Origin: Carex sylvatica
Taxonomy: Eukaryota > Streptophyta > Magnoliopsida > Poales > Cyperaceae
Length of the DNA: 64,000 nucleotides
NCBI GenBank assembly: GCA_964058845.1
Contig: CAXKVR010000094.1
Span: forward strand, 62,001 to 126,000
Direction of reading: 5' to 3'
Shown: piece by piece, positions 11,855-23,456 of the stretch
Layout: every line of letters starts with the position of its first letter
How positions within the stretch are numbered: position 1 is the first letter of the stretch
Notes under the pieces: model-generated
Databases searched by the model: none
Seen by the model: the letters and a program-made list of their open reading frames with translations, nothing else
What the model was told of the DNA's origin: nothing
Position numbers and translations under genes: made by a program

Positions 11855-14800
11855 TTACTTTAATTATAACTGTTCAGATTATAAATGAATAGATATATAC
11901 TCTGTGACAGAATTTCTCTATATAGAAGCTTCGCTTCCATAATTTACACTTTTGTTAACGGTAAACTATTATTTACTGCACAACAAGTCATCAACTAACA
12001 ATTTATCATTTATGTTTCATTAAAGATTTATGGCATAAACTAATAAATTAAGTGTTACAAAGAGATAAATGATAGAGACAATAGAAAAAGTTGCTAAAAC
12101 ACACACACACACTAATTTTTTTTAAAAATTGAATTTTCTTTTCGAGCATGAGATTATGTTTAAATTTCGCAAATCACAAACGGTAATAATATTAGATTTC
12201 GAACGTATACAAACTTTCATATTAGAGTAATATCTCAACAAGCTAGTATTTATAAACTATGATATAATTTTCAACAAATAAAAAGCTATGTACATTAACA
12301 GTACGTAAGAAAACATAAAATCATCGCAAAAATTATAAAGAGCGAGTGTACCATTTTGCAAGAAATAATTTTTATCGATTCAATATATAAATTCACAGAA
12401 GAGTACAAAACTATCATATCTAACTTCAGTTTTCATTTTTCAACTTTGGTCGCGACACGCGAATTATCATGACACGGAACTCGCGAATCACGGCACGGAA
12501 CTTACACACATGTCGTGCCGTTCCGTAATGAAACCGACTCCTCCGTATCATTTTTCCCACTCTAACTATAAACTCGAATTATTTGTAGTAAATCAATGTA
12601 CTACCGGTTGATGACTCAAATCACTGAATGCACATCTCATGGAGATGATTATAATGACGCTTGTCTTTGTCTCTTACAATTAAGATTTGATTTCAAAATT
12701 ATAATTAAATCCACACTTAATAAAAAAAAAAGTATAGACAAGTAGCTCACACAGAATAGTTGACAACACGAGGACTGAAGTCTTTGAACGTCGGATGTTA
12801 TTTAAATTTTAAGAAATTAGAAACCTGTACAATGAATTTTTAACATAGAAAAACGCACCCATTAATTACATTAGATGAAATGAAACCGCATTCCATGTCT
12901 TTTTGAAGTTCCAAAGTTTGTAGGCCAGTCTCATTTAACGCGTCTATGGGGCACCGTGCTTGCTCATTGATCACCGTCACCGACACAACAAAACAAAGCT
13001 CCTGTCCTTGTTGTTCGCCTGAATTTGTTAAGAGTACGCGGCAGATTCTTTAATCCCCATATTTATAGATTAATCAGATTAGGATAAATATGGGGATGTT
13101 TGTCGCTGCTAACCTAAAAAAACAATGATATTATGGCCCCACCATCGCTATTTGGTTACCTGTCGACTGTCGTACCTCATCTTGCAGTTGTTCGGACTTC
13201 GGAAGAGAAAATGAATTAAATTTTAGTCTCTCCTAAATTTACGGTGCCAAATAGTGTGAATTAAAGAAGAAGAGTGATTAAGAAGACTTAAAACAATAAT
13301 TTGTTATTCGAACAAGACGAATTTTATTTTTAGAAATGGGACAAATTTCTTTCATTCCGGGTGTGATATTATATGACTATTAAATATTAATATTAATAAA
13401 CGCAAGTAATGTGCTCTAAATTAATTAATTTCTGCAGATTTTAGGCAATATATGATATATGTTTTTTTTTATTTAGAATAAATAAATTCACGACGATGTA
13501 GGTGATAATATTTAGAGTTGAACTGTTTCGATGATGATACGACTAAAAGGTGGTTCCGATTTATTTCAAATATATATAGATGTAATTGTGCTATTTTGTG
13601 ACTAGTCACGTTTTAATTCAAGTCACATGATGTTGTGAACTTGTGATGTGCTATTGTTGTTTTTTCTGAAGAATAATTACAGTACGCAAAATGGGAATCA
13701 TGCCATATAACTAGCACTTGTATTATATCGTGTTGTGATGTGCCCTTTATTGACCCAATAAATATTTATACACGTAATAGGTTATATTTGATCTATTAAC
13801 TTATGAAGTCAAGACTGATTTGGGAGATATCAAGCTTAAGAAATTATAAATATCTAGTTCTTCATTGACCCTTTTTATATGATTAGATAGATATTTTAAG
13901 TAAAGGTTGGTGAATAATCAATCCAACTACTTGGGTGGAATTAGAAAATTTTAATAGTTGATTGAAAATTAAAATACACAATATATGATAGATAAAATGT
14001 GAGCTTTAGGTCGTCACACTCATAAAACATCACTCTAATTACTAAATTAGAAGTAAACATTTAAAAGGAGACTGAATTACATAATTTAAAAAAAAATCAA
14101 TTAAATTTCAATATACGTAATTAAAATTTTAAAATAATAAAAGTAGTGACTAAACACTCCTGACTAATTTTTAAATTCACCATACAACTATTTAATATAT
14201 GTAAGGGATCTTTCATTAGATTTCAAACCTATATATGATCTCTCTTATACGGAGAACAATTGTTAAACATATGTAATTTAGTATATCAAAAATCAGACAA
14301 TGGTTAAATTAATATATTTAATTTGGTATATCAACAAGACAACAATCAAGCTTAATTACTATAGAGTAAGAAAAAAAATTCCTTATATAATGGGACGAAA
14401 TTAATAAAGTTAATTGCAAAACATTAAAAAAAATATAAATTTAATTTAATTACAAGTTTACATAATTAAAGTTGCATAAATCGCTCCATTAGGATAATTT
14501 TAAATGGAGAGAATATGGTCTGGTGCAGTTTTAGTCTGTATGAATCTTAAGATTCATTAACTCAAAAGATTCTTTTGAGTTAATGCAGAAGATACGAATT
14601 CAACAATTGCCTCCAAATTGCGCAATTGTTTCAACATATTTCTCTCTCAAAATGAGTATTGTCTAGCGATAACAATTTGTTCTCAACGAAGTTATAGTTT
14701 CAGAATGTTCATTGTCAACTCTCAATGCCCCTACCTTAGTTTAAAGTCAGACATCTTGACGTTAATGCAATGCGACTATGAACAACTAGAGATGCTTGAA

Positions 14801-15476
14801 CCGCATAAAGATTTTAAAATAATTTTGACATCATGCAATGTACATACTATAAAATCAAGGGTTAATTTTATATTTATACTTCAAAATTTCTTTAATTTTC
14901 TATTTACTCCTACAATTTTTATTATATTTAATATATCCTTTAACTATTTTTTTTTTATTTACTCACATTTAAATGTTATTAAGATCTATCTTTTCCTATT
15001 ATATCCTTGCTCTTAAGAATTTTTGTATGCTTTTATCATAAGCTTGGATAAATTTGTTGTGCGTGATATATTTGATAATGCCGATTAATAAATTTGTTAC
15101 TAATTAGTAGCTTGAATAAACTTGTAGGTGCTTTATCGTTGAATAAACTTCCTGGTATCAGTACTGAGTAGATAACTTTATTGGTAAATAGAAACAAATT
15201 AACGAGTTAAAGAATATAATTAATATAACGCATCGTATATGGGTAAATAGGAAATTGGTGAAGTCTTTGAAGACATGTAGAAAATTAACCCTAAAATGAA
15301 AACATCGCTGAATATAATTTATGCGCTACATAAAGCAAAAACTGTTATAGTGCTATGTTATAATAATTACCTGCTTGAATCTTCCAATTCTAACTGTCTC
15401 AAACCGTAAGTAACGTTAAATCGTTATAATTATCCCAAAATTAGATCACTAGACCACCATGGATCACAATTTTGAA
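11855..15476. other. Intergenic, no gene seen
   Basis: AT-rich DNA. Small palindromes are present: TCCCCATATTTAT with its inverse at 13053-13098, GGCACGGAAC with its inverse near 12494-12528, and a perfect 14-bp stem at 14555-14583. A 132-codon frame at 14618-15016 becomes poly-hydrophobic low-complexity and lacks a recognisable domain. It is not accepted as a gene. Confidence 0.5.
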
Positions 15477-15600
15477 GGCTATATAAATTTCTCTAGCCCA
15501 AAGGCCGACAAAGATGCCCATAAACTCTAAAAGGCTCTATATAAATTTTCCTGCCCCAAAAGGCAGAGAAGCCCATCTATAAATTTCTCTGCCCCAAAGT
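15477..15600. repeat. Three-copy short tandem repeat carrying TATATAAA motifs
   Basis: Three diverged copies of a unit of 40-60 bp, each with CTATATAAATTT or TCTATAAATTT followed by TGCCCCAAA or AGCCCAAAG (starting near 15479, 15537 and 15576). It lies 400 bp downstream of the neprosin gene. The TATA-like words come from the repeat, and I see no gene that they serve. Confidence 0.6.
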
Positions 15601-15992
15601 ACCTATTTAGCATACCACACCGAGCCACCGAATGCTTTGTTGCATGTTGAGATCTCAATTGAAGGAAGTACGTGTTTATAAACATTATTTTCTGGCATAA
15701 ACATTTCACTTCCTAACATCACCAACAATCGAAGAGAGCTGTATGCCATTGATTTTTATTATTTAATGAGCTTTCTCGGTAGCAGAATTATCATTTCTTT
15801 TTAGTCTTGTTACAAAGAATTTGAGTCTAGCTTCTAGCTCTTGCTGGTTTTTGAAATAAAAGCATAGATTATCAACTTAAAGATTTTGAAAATCAATTTT
15901 GCAAAAAAATCTACACTTCACTTAGAGACTAATTAATTAATTTATTATAGTTCCCAAATTATATTCATGACAACAGAAGATATATAATTTTA

Positions 15993-17960
15993 TCAATTTA
16001 TGCATCCTGCAGGTCCGCCATAATAGAAATGATAACCTATTCCGTGAGAAAATTTAAAACCAGTTGTTGTGAAACAGTCATATCTGTCTGTAAATTCTCT
16101 TACTTCGGTTCCGTCCGGATCTCCAGTTTGACCGAAATTATCATAGACCTTAATATTGCTGATATATGCTGCCTTGTTTGCGCCTTCACAGGCAGCATGT
16201 CCGCTTCCCATCCGAGGACTTGTTTCATTTTTTCGATACATAACACTGCCAGCCCATGCAATCGTAGTTGCATAGTCTAATGTGTTGTTAAAAAGAGATT
16301 TTGGCCACCACCCGATTAATATTTGATTGCTGTTATCATCGTGGTATAATGACCAGTCTTGAGTTTTCTCATCCTGCAAAATTTTTATTTAAAAAAGAGA
16401 CTTAAGAAAAGAGCTACTTGTTTAATTAAATCCATCATTGCTGTCTTAACTGTCTTAACTGTCAAAACCAATATGATCCTACCAAGAAGGAACGCAAAGT
16501 AAGCAAAATATTATAACAAAAAAGTAAATAAAATAAATACATATTGAACCTTCTTTATGCTTAGTGTAATAAAGTAATCTTTCCCATTAAATGTTGAGAG
16601 TGGTGAGACCTTCTCTCCTGGAACTGGTGCTCCGGAAACGTTTGCAAGAACAAAACCTTGACAAAGGGTGTTATAGCACCCCATGCCGTTTTCACTCTGT
16701 GTATATAACAATAGCAATCTTAATTATTAGTTACTAAGCACAACATTTTCTAATGTAGATTATTACAGTATTGTTTTGATGTGTATACGTACAGTCCATT
16801 CTGTAAAAATTCGCAAATCAGTGCTGCCAGAATATAAGCTTGGATTTACCTGTATTTATTTATATTATAGTTGTTAATATATGTATTTACAAAATAGAAG
16901 AGTTATTGTGTAACATGTAAATTAAGAAACTTAAGCATACAACCTTATCTTAAAAGTCCCTAGAAATCTCTTACAATGAGGAAGATCATATGCTATTGAG
17001 ATAGTGTGAAATTAAAGAGTGAGGCTATGGTGATACACATATACAGAGCGCATGTACTATGGATCATGTTTTCGTTTTAAAAAATTCAAACAATTCAAAC
17101 AATTTCACATGAAAATTTACTTGAAAACCAAATTTCACATTTTTAAACTTTCTTACTGTTTTATTAAATATGCAGAAAATCATTGATCTAAAGATTCTCA
17201 ACCATCCGTAAATAGTGATTTTCTACCTATCTTACAAATTAGTAATTTTTTTTCTTCTAAAAGATAGAAAATTTGGTCTTTAAGTATATTTTTATATGAA
17301 GATCACGTTACGTTGATCTGACAAATGCATATCACCATAATCTCACTCGAAATTTAAATACGTACATGAAATCCAGCAGCCATGGAAGAACTTATTATAT
17401 TGTTGCTCATAACAGCTATATAAACAGCGCTTAATGAATTGTAACCGACGTTCGGTATGCTCCAGACTGATATTCTAGCTCGTGTACCATGGAACTTTTC
17501 GCTTTGAATAAACCAGCCAGCTTGCTTAGAAATTAAGTAAAGAAAAAACAAAACTTTTTTTTTACTTTAAAAGTTTAATTTTGATGATGTAAAAATCACA
17601 TCTTTGTGAAATTGAAATTTACAGTTTTTGCAAGTACTTACATGACTGATATATTCTGAGGACTGATCATTAGTTAGATTGGGAAACAAATTTGAAATAA
17701 TTCTCGAGTGATGGACTTCAGTAGATTTTCCATCCTGCGGAAAAAAAGGGGTTAAAAACTCGCTACAATTATGTAAATCAGTAAATTTTGTACAAATTGA
17801 GTTGCCAAGAAACATATATATTTCCAAAGTGTATTATGTGCACCTTATCTTTAGATTGTCCGCCTTCAAGTTCTTGGAATTGAGTACCTTCGATGCAATT
17901 GTTGTACAAAACAAAAAGGTATATCAAAACCAATGCTAGTATTTGCTTGTAATAACCCAT
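15993..17960 (-). CDS. Neprosin-domain secreted protein, active-site Glu residues missing (6 exons)
   Basis: Exons on the minus strand: 17960-17844, 17734-17642, 17524-17366, 16849-16793, 16696-16550 and 16373-15993. All have GT-AG junctions in phase 0 and give 317 residues. Residues 1-25 are a signal peptide. The neprosin (DUF239) domain is recognised by HGTRARISVW, the AAGFHVNPSLY turn, the disulphide-type GCYNTLCQGFV, IGWWPKSLF, MGSGHAACEG and the C-terminal YDCFTT...FYYGGPAGC. The family founder, Nepenthes neprosin, is a glutamic prolyl endopeptidase using E188 (NTIEAGW) and E297 (EWGGEI). The aligned positions here are A119 and S234, so proteolysis by that mechanism is not expected. The N-terminal activation peptide (DUF4409) usual in the family is also absent; only about 45 residues separate the signal peptide from the core. 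Likely apoplastic or vacuolar. Function unknown. Confidence 0.85.
17017..17348. mobile_element. Inverted-repeat MITE, family C, in neprosin intron 3
   Basis: A 332-bp foldback element. The left end GAGTGAGGCTATGGTGATA is matched by the right end (reverse complement GAGTGAGATTATGGTGATA). Near-identical 9-mers flank it: GAAATTAAA (17008-17016) and GAAATTTAA (17349-17357). It lies in the intron between exons 3 and 4 of the minus-strand neprosin gene. Its right edge, with the target duplication, ends 8 bases inside the donor at 17365. Confidence 0.8.
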
Positions 17961-18045
17961 GTTGGAGAAAATTAAAGAGAAGGATCTATATTGGACTATT
18001 TGTTAATAATAAATACATGGACAAAATCATAGAGAGAAATAGTCT

Positions 18046-18054
18046 TTATATATA
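18046..18054 (-). promoter_or_regulatory. TATA box of the minus-strand neprosin gene
   Basis: The minus strand reads TATATAAAG about 90 bases upstream of the ATG at 17960. This is the right distance for a TATA box with a leader of about 55-60 bases. Confidence 0.5.
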
Positions 18055-18318
18055 CACTTTCTTTTGCCAATTTTTATATCCGAAGTCAACACTGAATGGA
18101 GTCATTTATTACGCATTATCTATAGGGAGAGAGATAGTGGGCTAGTACTATAAATCTAGAGTCAGGTTTGGTTCGATATGCTACTAAATCTAGAGAGATA
18201 GTGGGTTAGATAATTCGATATGCTACTATATCTTAGTAAATTTTATTAACTACGTCCTTCAATAATTAAATTATGTCTATATCTTAGTAGAGGGAGGGTT
18301 GAAATGCCTCTATTTTTT

Positions 18319-18519
18319 GGAATCCGTATCCTCTTAGGTATTGTAGAGGATCACTCTCACTTTACGATTTGAGATCAAATCTCAACCGGTTTGGGATTCG
18401 AGTCACTATAGGAGGCAGTATTTTTGAGCTTTGAAATCCGTTCCAAGTTAAAAAGAACGGTCTAGATTTAGTAATTGTAAAAGATTCCCTTATTAGGTAT
18501 TGGAGAGGATGTGAATTCC
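18319..18519. repeat. Inverted/direct repeat sequence, MITE-like
   Basis: GGAATCCGTATCCTCT at the left edge is matched by AGAGGATGTGAATTCC at the right. AGGTATTG followed by AGAGGAT occurs directly at both ends. Ends and duplication are uncertain. Confidence 0.4.
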
Positions 18520-18535
18520 ATTTTTTTAAACTTTA

Positions 18536-18814
18536 ATAACTCAAAATATAAAATTTAAAAGTAAAAATAAAACCGTTAGATATGATATATGTTGTTTTCT
18601 CTATGTGCTCATAAAAAAAATATCACATTTCAATTTTATTTTTATATGATCAATAAGTTGAAAAATCAACGTCTAGAAACTATCCACTTTAGTACGTTTT
18701 TTACAAGATCTTGATGACAACTAAAATAAAATTGAAATGTCATAATTTTTTACACGTGCATAGATAAAAAACGTATAGTGACTTTATCAAGAGGCTTGAC
18801 ACTCTAGTTCTACT
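18536..18814. mobile_element. Inverted-repeat element, degenerate family-B relative
   Basis: The block ACATTTCAATTTTATTTT near 18625 recurs inverted near 18725, and surrounding bases pair (CTATGTGC / GCATAG). The right end, CACTCTAGTTCTACTC, is the terminal repeat of the family at 3077. I could not match the left terminus. Confidence 0.45.
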
Positions 18815-21340
18815 CAGTAAACATAGACATAGTGACTTTTATATATGCGAATAAATCTTATTGTATATTTTTTTGTGATAACAATCAAATTAAGAAATAA
18901 TGAGTAGGCTGTGTAGGGTATATAGACAGTCGGAAGTAGTAATAAACAATAAATAGATTCAATTTTGTAAAATTCAGGTTGTTTAAAATACTTTGATACT
19001 TTTTGAGTAAAAACCAGATATACGGGGGTGAAGCAAAATATGAGAAACTGTAATGATTGTTCTCAAATTTCTCCCTGGAACAATCTGTCAATTGTTAATT
19101 AATCAACGTACCCACCATACTGTTCCATACCCAATTTGGAATTTTGTAATATAAATATCAATTATACAAAGGAGGAGAAGACAGTAAAGCTTGGACCATA
19201 ATGTTTTCAACCTCATATGAGATCTCTCGAGGCTTGCTAAGATAACTATTGGTTGAACAATATAAAGAGTAAGTGTATCGATTGAAGCACATCTCTCTGA
19301 TTTTGTGAATGGTTTGTTTCTTAACTTCTATCTAGCACTACACTTGCAGAAAGTTGCATATTAGTTAAGGTAGGTATTTTCCTAATCCAGCTGTAATTTC
19401 AAAAGGTAATCAAGGGCTTTGTTAATTTGAATGATGGAAATATTGGTTCAATTTTTTTGTTCAGTTTGTCCCTTGCCAACGGCTCGTGGGTCCCCAACGT
19501 CACCCCTTCTCTTTGAATTTTGGGCATTTCTTCCCTTTGGAACGCCTGAAATTTGGAAAATAGGCATGTGAGCTATGGATGGAGCTGTCTATATATCTCA
19601 CCCGGATGGAATTTCCTCAGCAAAACACACATGTTGAAATTAATTATCATCTCACCAATGTCACATAATTACTGAATTTGATTTGAGTGGTCAAACGTTG
19701 GTTGAAATCAAATTACCATTTTGCCCCTTTAGACTGAATGTCCCTTATGTTTGATTTGGGAGGAAATTTTTGATAGTATGAGGCAATGCATATTTGAACT
19801 TTGCAATATAGTATCCATATTATTCCAATTACACAGTGATGAATGACCAAAGTAGTAAGAAATCATGAGAGCTACAGTAATTAGTTATGCAGTAATATTG
19901 CAACCACCAATGTGCCTAAAGAATAATGAAGAACAGATCAATGGAAAGCAGGAAATATTCTCTTGGATCAAATAAAGAATCCTGCTTGCTTTGTTAATCT
20001 AATGAGATAATTTCACAAACATGAATTAGTTCTACTGTGCTTTTTTTCAATTATGGAAAGTTTCTGAACCAGTTCTCCTAGATTGGTCAGCACCTTATAG
20101 CATACTATGTTGACCCAAATTAGAACAAAAAAGGTTAACATTTTTGCTTAAAGTATACAGTCTAGAGCAAAAATAGCTAGAAAGAAATATTTTTTTCTTC
20201 TTTACAAAAGGTGGACTGTGATACAAGGTACTAAGAGCATTCAATATCATCATTTGAATTTGAGGCAACTTGTTGTATAGCTGGATTGAGCTTCTAGTTG
20301 CCAATTTCATTGTATTGACTGTTAAGTTTTATTGTTAAAACATGAACATAAAAAGAATAAGCAGCAGTGAAAGTTACATACGTGACGGTTGATGGATATA
20401 TAGGAGCAGCCATTATAACCTGAAATAAGAGATGGCAGGGAAAAATATTTACCAATTAAATTCAAAGAACTCTGCAAGAATATTTCTGTCTAGTGCATAT
20501 ATGAACATGAAACAATATAAAATGAAATTTCTTGTAGATTAAAATTGCACAGCTCGTCTATGCTTTTCCTTGATAGTCTCAACCTACAATGTTATAATTT
20601 ACATATTGTAAATGAGGCAATGGTTCTTAATTCCATAAAGTAGCATACTTGGAAAATAATATACAGCTTGGAAATTAGCATACTTGGCCTACAATCCTAG
20701 AAGAACGGAGAACTAAATATGCCTCATCAGATATCTTGTATTTCCTATGTTCAGTTAAGGTAAACTTTTAATTTGATATATCATAAATATTTAAAATACA
20801 AAGTATGTAACCATAATGAGGTAGACAGAGATTTAAACCCAAGTAGCGCAATGTTTAGCTTGTAGAAGCTTTTGCAGCTTCTCCTCATGACATAGGCACA
20901 TTGGTTCCATACCGGCTAGGGTTGTAAATTTAATTAAAAGAAATAAAGACAAACCCATTACTGCTGGGCACCCCAATTAATTTTCAACTTCAAAATAGAG
21001 AAAATAAATAAAACCAACGAAGAGACAACAATGAATTGTGAAGGACAAAGGTCGTACATACTGTCCAACATTCAAACTCAGCAAAGTGCCCATGAATATT
21101 TATGTAATGACATGACTACTTTCACCATCTAATTCTAAAGGGGATCTGAATGAAGCTTCTTCTGCTCTAACAGGTTTGAAAATGCTTCTATCACTCAGCT
21201 GAATGCCCCCTATAATTAATAGTTTTGCCTTTAGAATTGCTTCACTGAAAAACTAAGACGGGTGTGCTAACTATATATAGTAAAATCTTTTATTTAGGAA
21301 TAAAGGAAAACAAAGGAAAAAAAAAGAGAGTATAAAGTAC
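18815..21340. other. Intergenic, no clear gene
   Basis: No recognisable protein frame. A possible short exon-like piece on the minus strand near 20380-20425 (CAG before, GTATG after) cannot be placed in a gene. Confidence 0.4.
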
Positions 21341-21522
21341 CTTTTGTTCTGAAGACACTTGTATCCTCCAATTGCAGTTCTGTGAAATTTAAAGAAGATT
21401 CTCCTGATGCAATTTTGTATAAACAAATCTTGAGGCAAATCTTAACATTATCTTGGGGTAGTTCCTCTGCAAGAGTTTGTAGAGAATCTTTCTGTGGACA
21501 GTTCTTAACTCCAGTTGCAAGC
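21341..21522 (-). pseudogene. Exon-like open stretch of unrecognised gene
   Basis: On the minus strand a 182-base stretch is bounded by AATTTAG| and AAAAG|GTACTT and is open in one phase for 60 codons. Its composition is protein-like (for example KNCPQKDSLQTLAEELPQDN and ESSLNFTELQLED). I do not recognise the family. It cannot be joined in frame with the upstream exon-like stretch at 22665-22734, because that phase gives an immediate stop. A relic of a gene, or one exon of a gene whose others I did not find. Confidence 0.35.
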
Positions 21523-21789
21523 CTAAATTCGCAAAGAAAATTGGTATGAGCATAATAAATTTCCCTTTTCCAAATCAGAAGACTGATGCAACCAACATTT
21601 GAAGCAGTAACTACAATTTACCATGGGAAGGAGGATTGGAGAAGGGGAGCTAGGGTTTTGTCTAAATCTCAGTATAAAATAAAGCAATGAAGTACGAGAT
21701 CCTATCAGTAACAGATCAATCCTACATAGAGTAGTAAACCCATATACTAGGATTTCCCCTTACCCTAACAATAAATCATAGTAAATATC

Positions 21790-21995
21790 TGATATGTCGA
21801 AAAATAAATAATCACCATGCAATTCCGATGGCTTGTGATTGAAAACGTCAACTTCTGGAATTATACAATAATCATCAATATCTTCACCATTAACCTTTCT
21901 TCAGAGGTACATAGCAGTTGTTGATCCGTCGAGTTGAACTCGAAACCCGACGGAATGTATGACAGATCTCTCATTGCATTTAGAAAGGTATCCAT
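21790..21995 (-). pseudogene. NAC-domain transcription factor fragment, broken
   Basis: The minus strand from 21995 encodes MDTFLNAMRD followed by a NAC subdomain-A-like motif (IPSGFEFNSTDQQLL). In a shifted frame it continues with the subdomain-B-like part RKVNGEDIDDY and IIPEVDVFNHKPSEL. The join needs a frameshift near 21908, and a TGA replaces the residue before RKV. No further NAC subdomains follow, so this is a decayed first-exon fragment of a DNA-binding regulator gene. Confidence 0.6.
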
Positions 21996-22044
21996 CTAAA
22001 ATTTTCATGAAATTAGAATTAGAAAGCATGAAAATACATCTCTA

Positions 22045-22215
<171 letters not shown>

Positions 22216-22218
22216 TTA

Positions 22219-22362
22219 CTGAGATCATCATAGATAATTAATGCGTGCATGCCATTATCGCGGAAAAATTCTCCCATGGGTCACCCAGAATATGGGACCA
22301 GAAATTGCAGAGGAGCCGGATCTGAAGCGGTGGCTGCTACTAGAATGGAATACTCCAAAGCA
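22219..22362 (-). pseudogene. atp1: Nuclear copy of mitochondrial atp1 fragment (NUMT)
   Basis: The minus strand reads [20 protein letters not shown], then VPYSG, a TGA, PMGEFFRDNGMHALIIYDDL. This is the nucleotide-binding domain of the plant mitochondrial F1-ATPase alpha subunit. The in-frame TGA stands where the mitochondrial gene has a Cys codon. Only 33 bases separate it from the cox2 piece, on the same strand. Confidence 0.85.
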
Positions 22363-22664
22363 TAACATGAGGCGGCCAAAAAAAGGGGGAAAATAGACTA
22401 AACAATCGAAATATCATTTCGAACCATTTATTGCAAACAAGGACATAATTGGACGAGTCCTACATAAACATAAACATGAAATATATGCTGATCAGGATTA
22501 AGCAAAATTTTGTGGTTTTTTTGTGTGTCTTTTTAGGATTTAGCCAAAGTTTCACTCATGCATACAATGATCTAAACTTTGGCTAAGCCACTCAGAAAAT
22601 ATAAGCATATATTGGCACAGATGCAATGGCAAATGGAAAGGACAACTGTAAGAAAGATATTTAC

Positions 22665-22734
22665 CCTATGAAGATGCAGACCTGCCTTATCAGCCTTTAT
22701 TATGATGTCATTGTTGAGGCTTCTTGTGCAAAAC
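22665..22734 (-). pseudogene. Exon-like open stretch of unrecognised gene
   Basis: The minus strand has TTGTAG| before and AGG|GTAAAT after a 70-base stretch with 23 open codons (CTRSLNNDIIIKADKAGLHL). I do not recognise it. It may belong with the stretch at 21341-21522, with the NAC and mitochondrial debris lying between, but the phases do not match directly. Confidence 0.3.
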
Positions 22735-23441
22735 CTACAACGTATGAAATGAGGGCATTCTTAGAAAAAAAATATGAGCTGAGATCTCGTATGACTCAAG
22801 TTTAGTTGGTACGATGATACCACTTGGTAGGCATTAGTCAAGGTTGACAAAAAAAAAAGAAATTTTTTGTGCAGTAAGGGTATTGAGTCATGTGAAATTA
22901 CTACAGGAAAGCAAGCAAGTTTACATAGCACCTAATCAGTAATTACTTTTGTGTAATTTGAAGTGGTACCAATGACATGATAATTTTATCTTTTTCTTAG
23001 ATGGATGAGCACGATCGAGATAAATTGATTTATAGGGTTGTTCATGGTGGGTAATGCTGTGACAGAGTTTGAATGGAAAAATGCACTTCTGTTGATCAAA
23101 TCATAAATTTGACAACCTTCAGCATTCTCTATTTTTACAAGTTCTAATGGCGTCAATTTTTGTTGATCTAAGCATTCTCAATTTTGTGTTCTTTTAATGG
23201 AGACCTTAGTTATGTGTTCCCATTAATAGAAATTCTATCTGGTAGTACCGTAGTAGGAAGGACAGTAATTAGGGGAGCTGACATTGCCGGAAGGCATGAC
23301 CGGCGCTGGAGTGATATTGGATCTGACCTATGTCTGTAATATCACTAGTATCAAGTCGGCTTATGAACCTGATTGTTCAAACTGATCTAATTTATAAGTT
23401 GTGAGTCCACATACAAAATTTATAATTTATCTAGTATCAAG
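22735..23441. other. Spacer, target region of the LINE at 23456
   Basis: No gene seen. The part from about 23330 to 23455 and its continuation after 26170 look like an older inverted-repeat sequence that the LINE split: AAACTGATC-type and GACTTGAACGGTTTGAAT-type blocks occur on opposite sides. Confidence 0.4.
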
Positions 23442-23456
23442 TCAAGCATTCAAATA

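Noticed and set aside
14618..15016. 132-codon open frame
   Set aside because: AT-rich, turns into Phe/Ile/Tyr low-complexity, no homology recognised, no splice or promoter signs.
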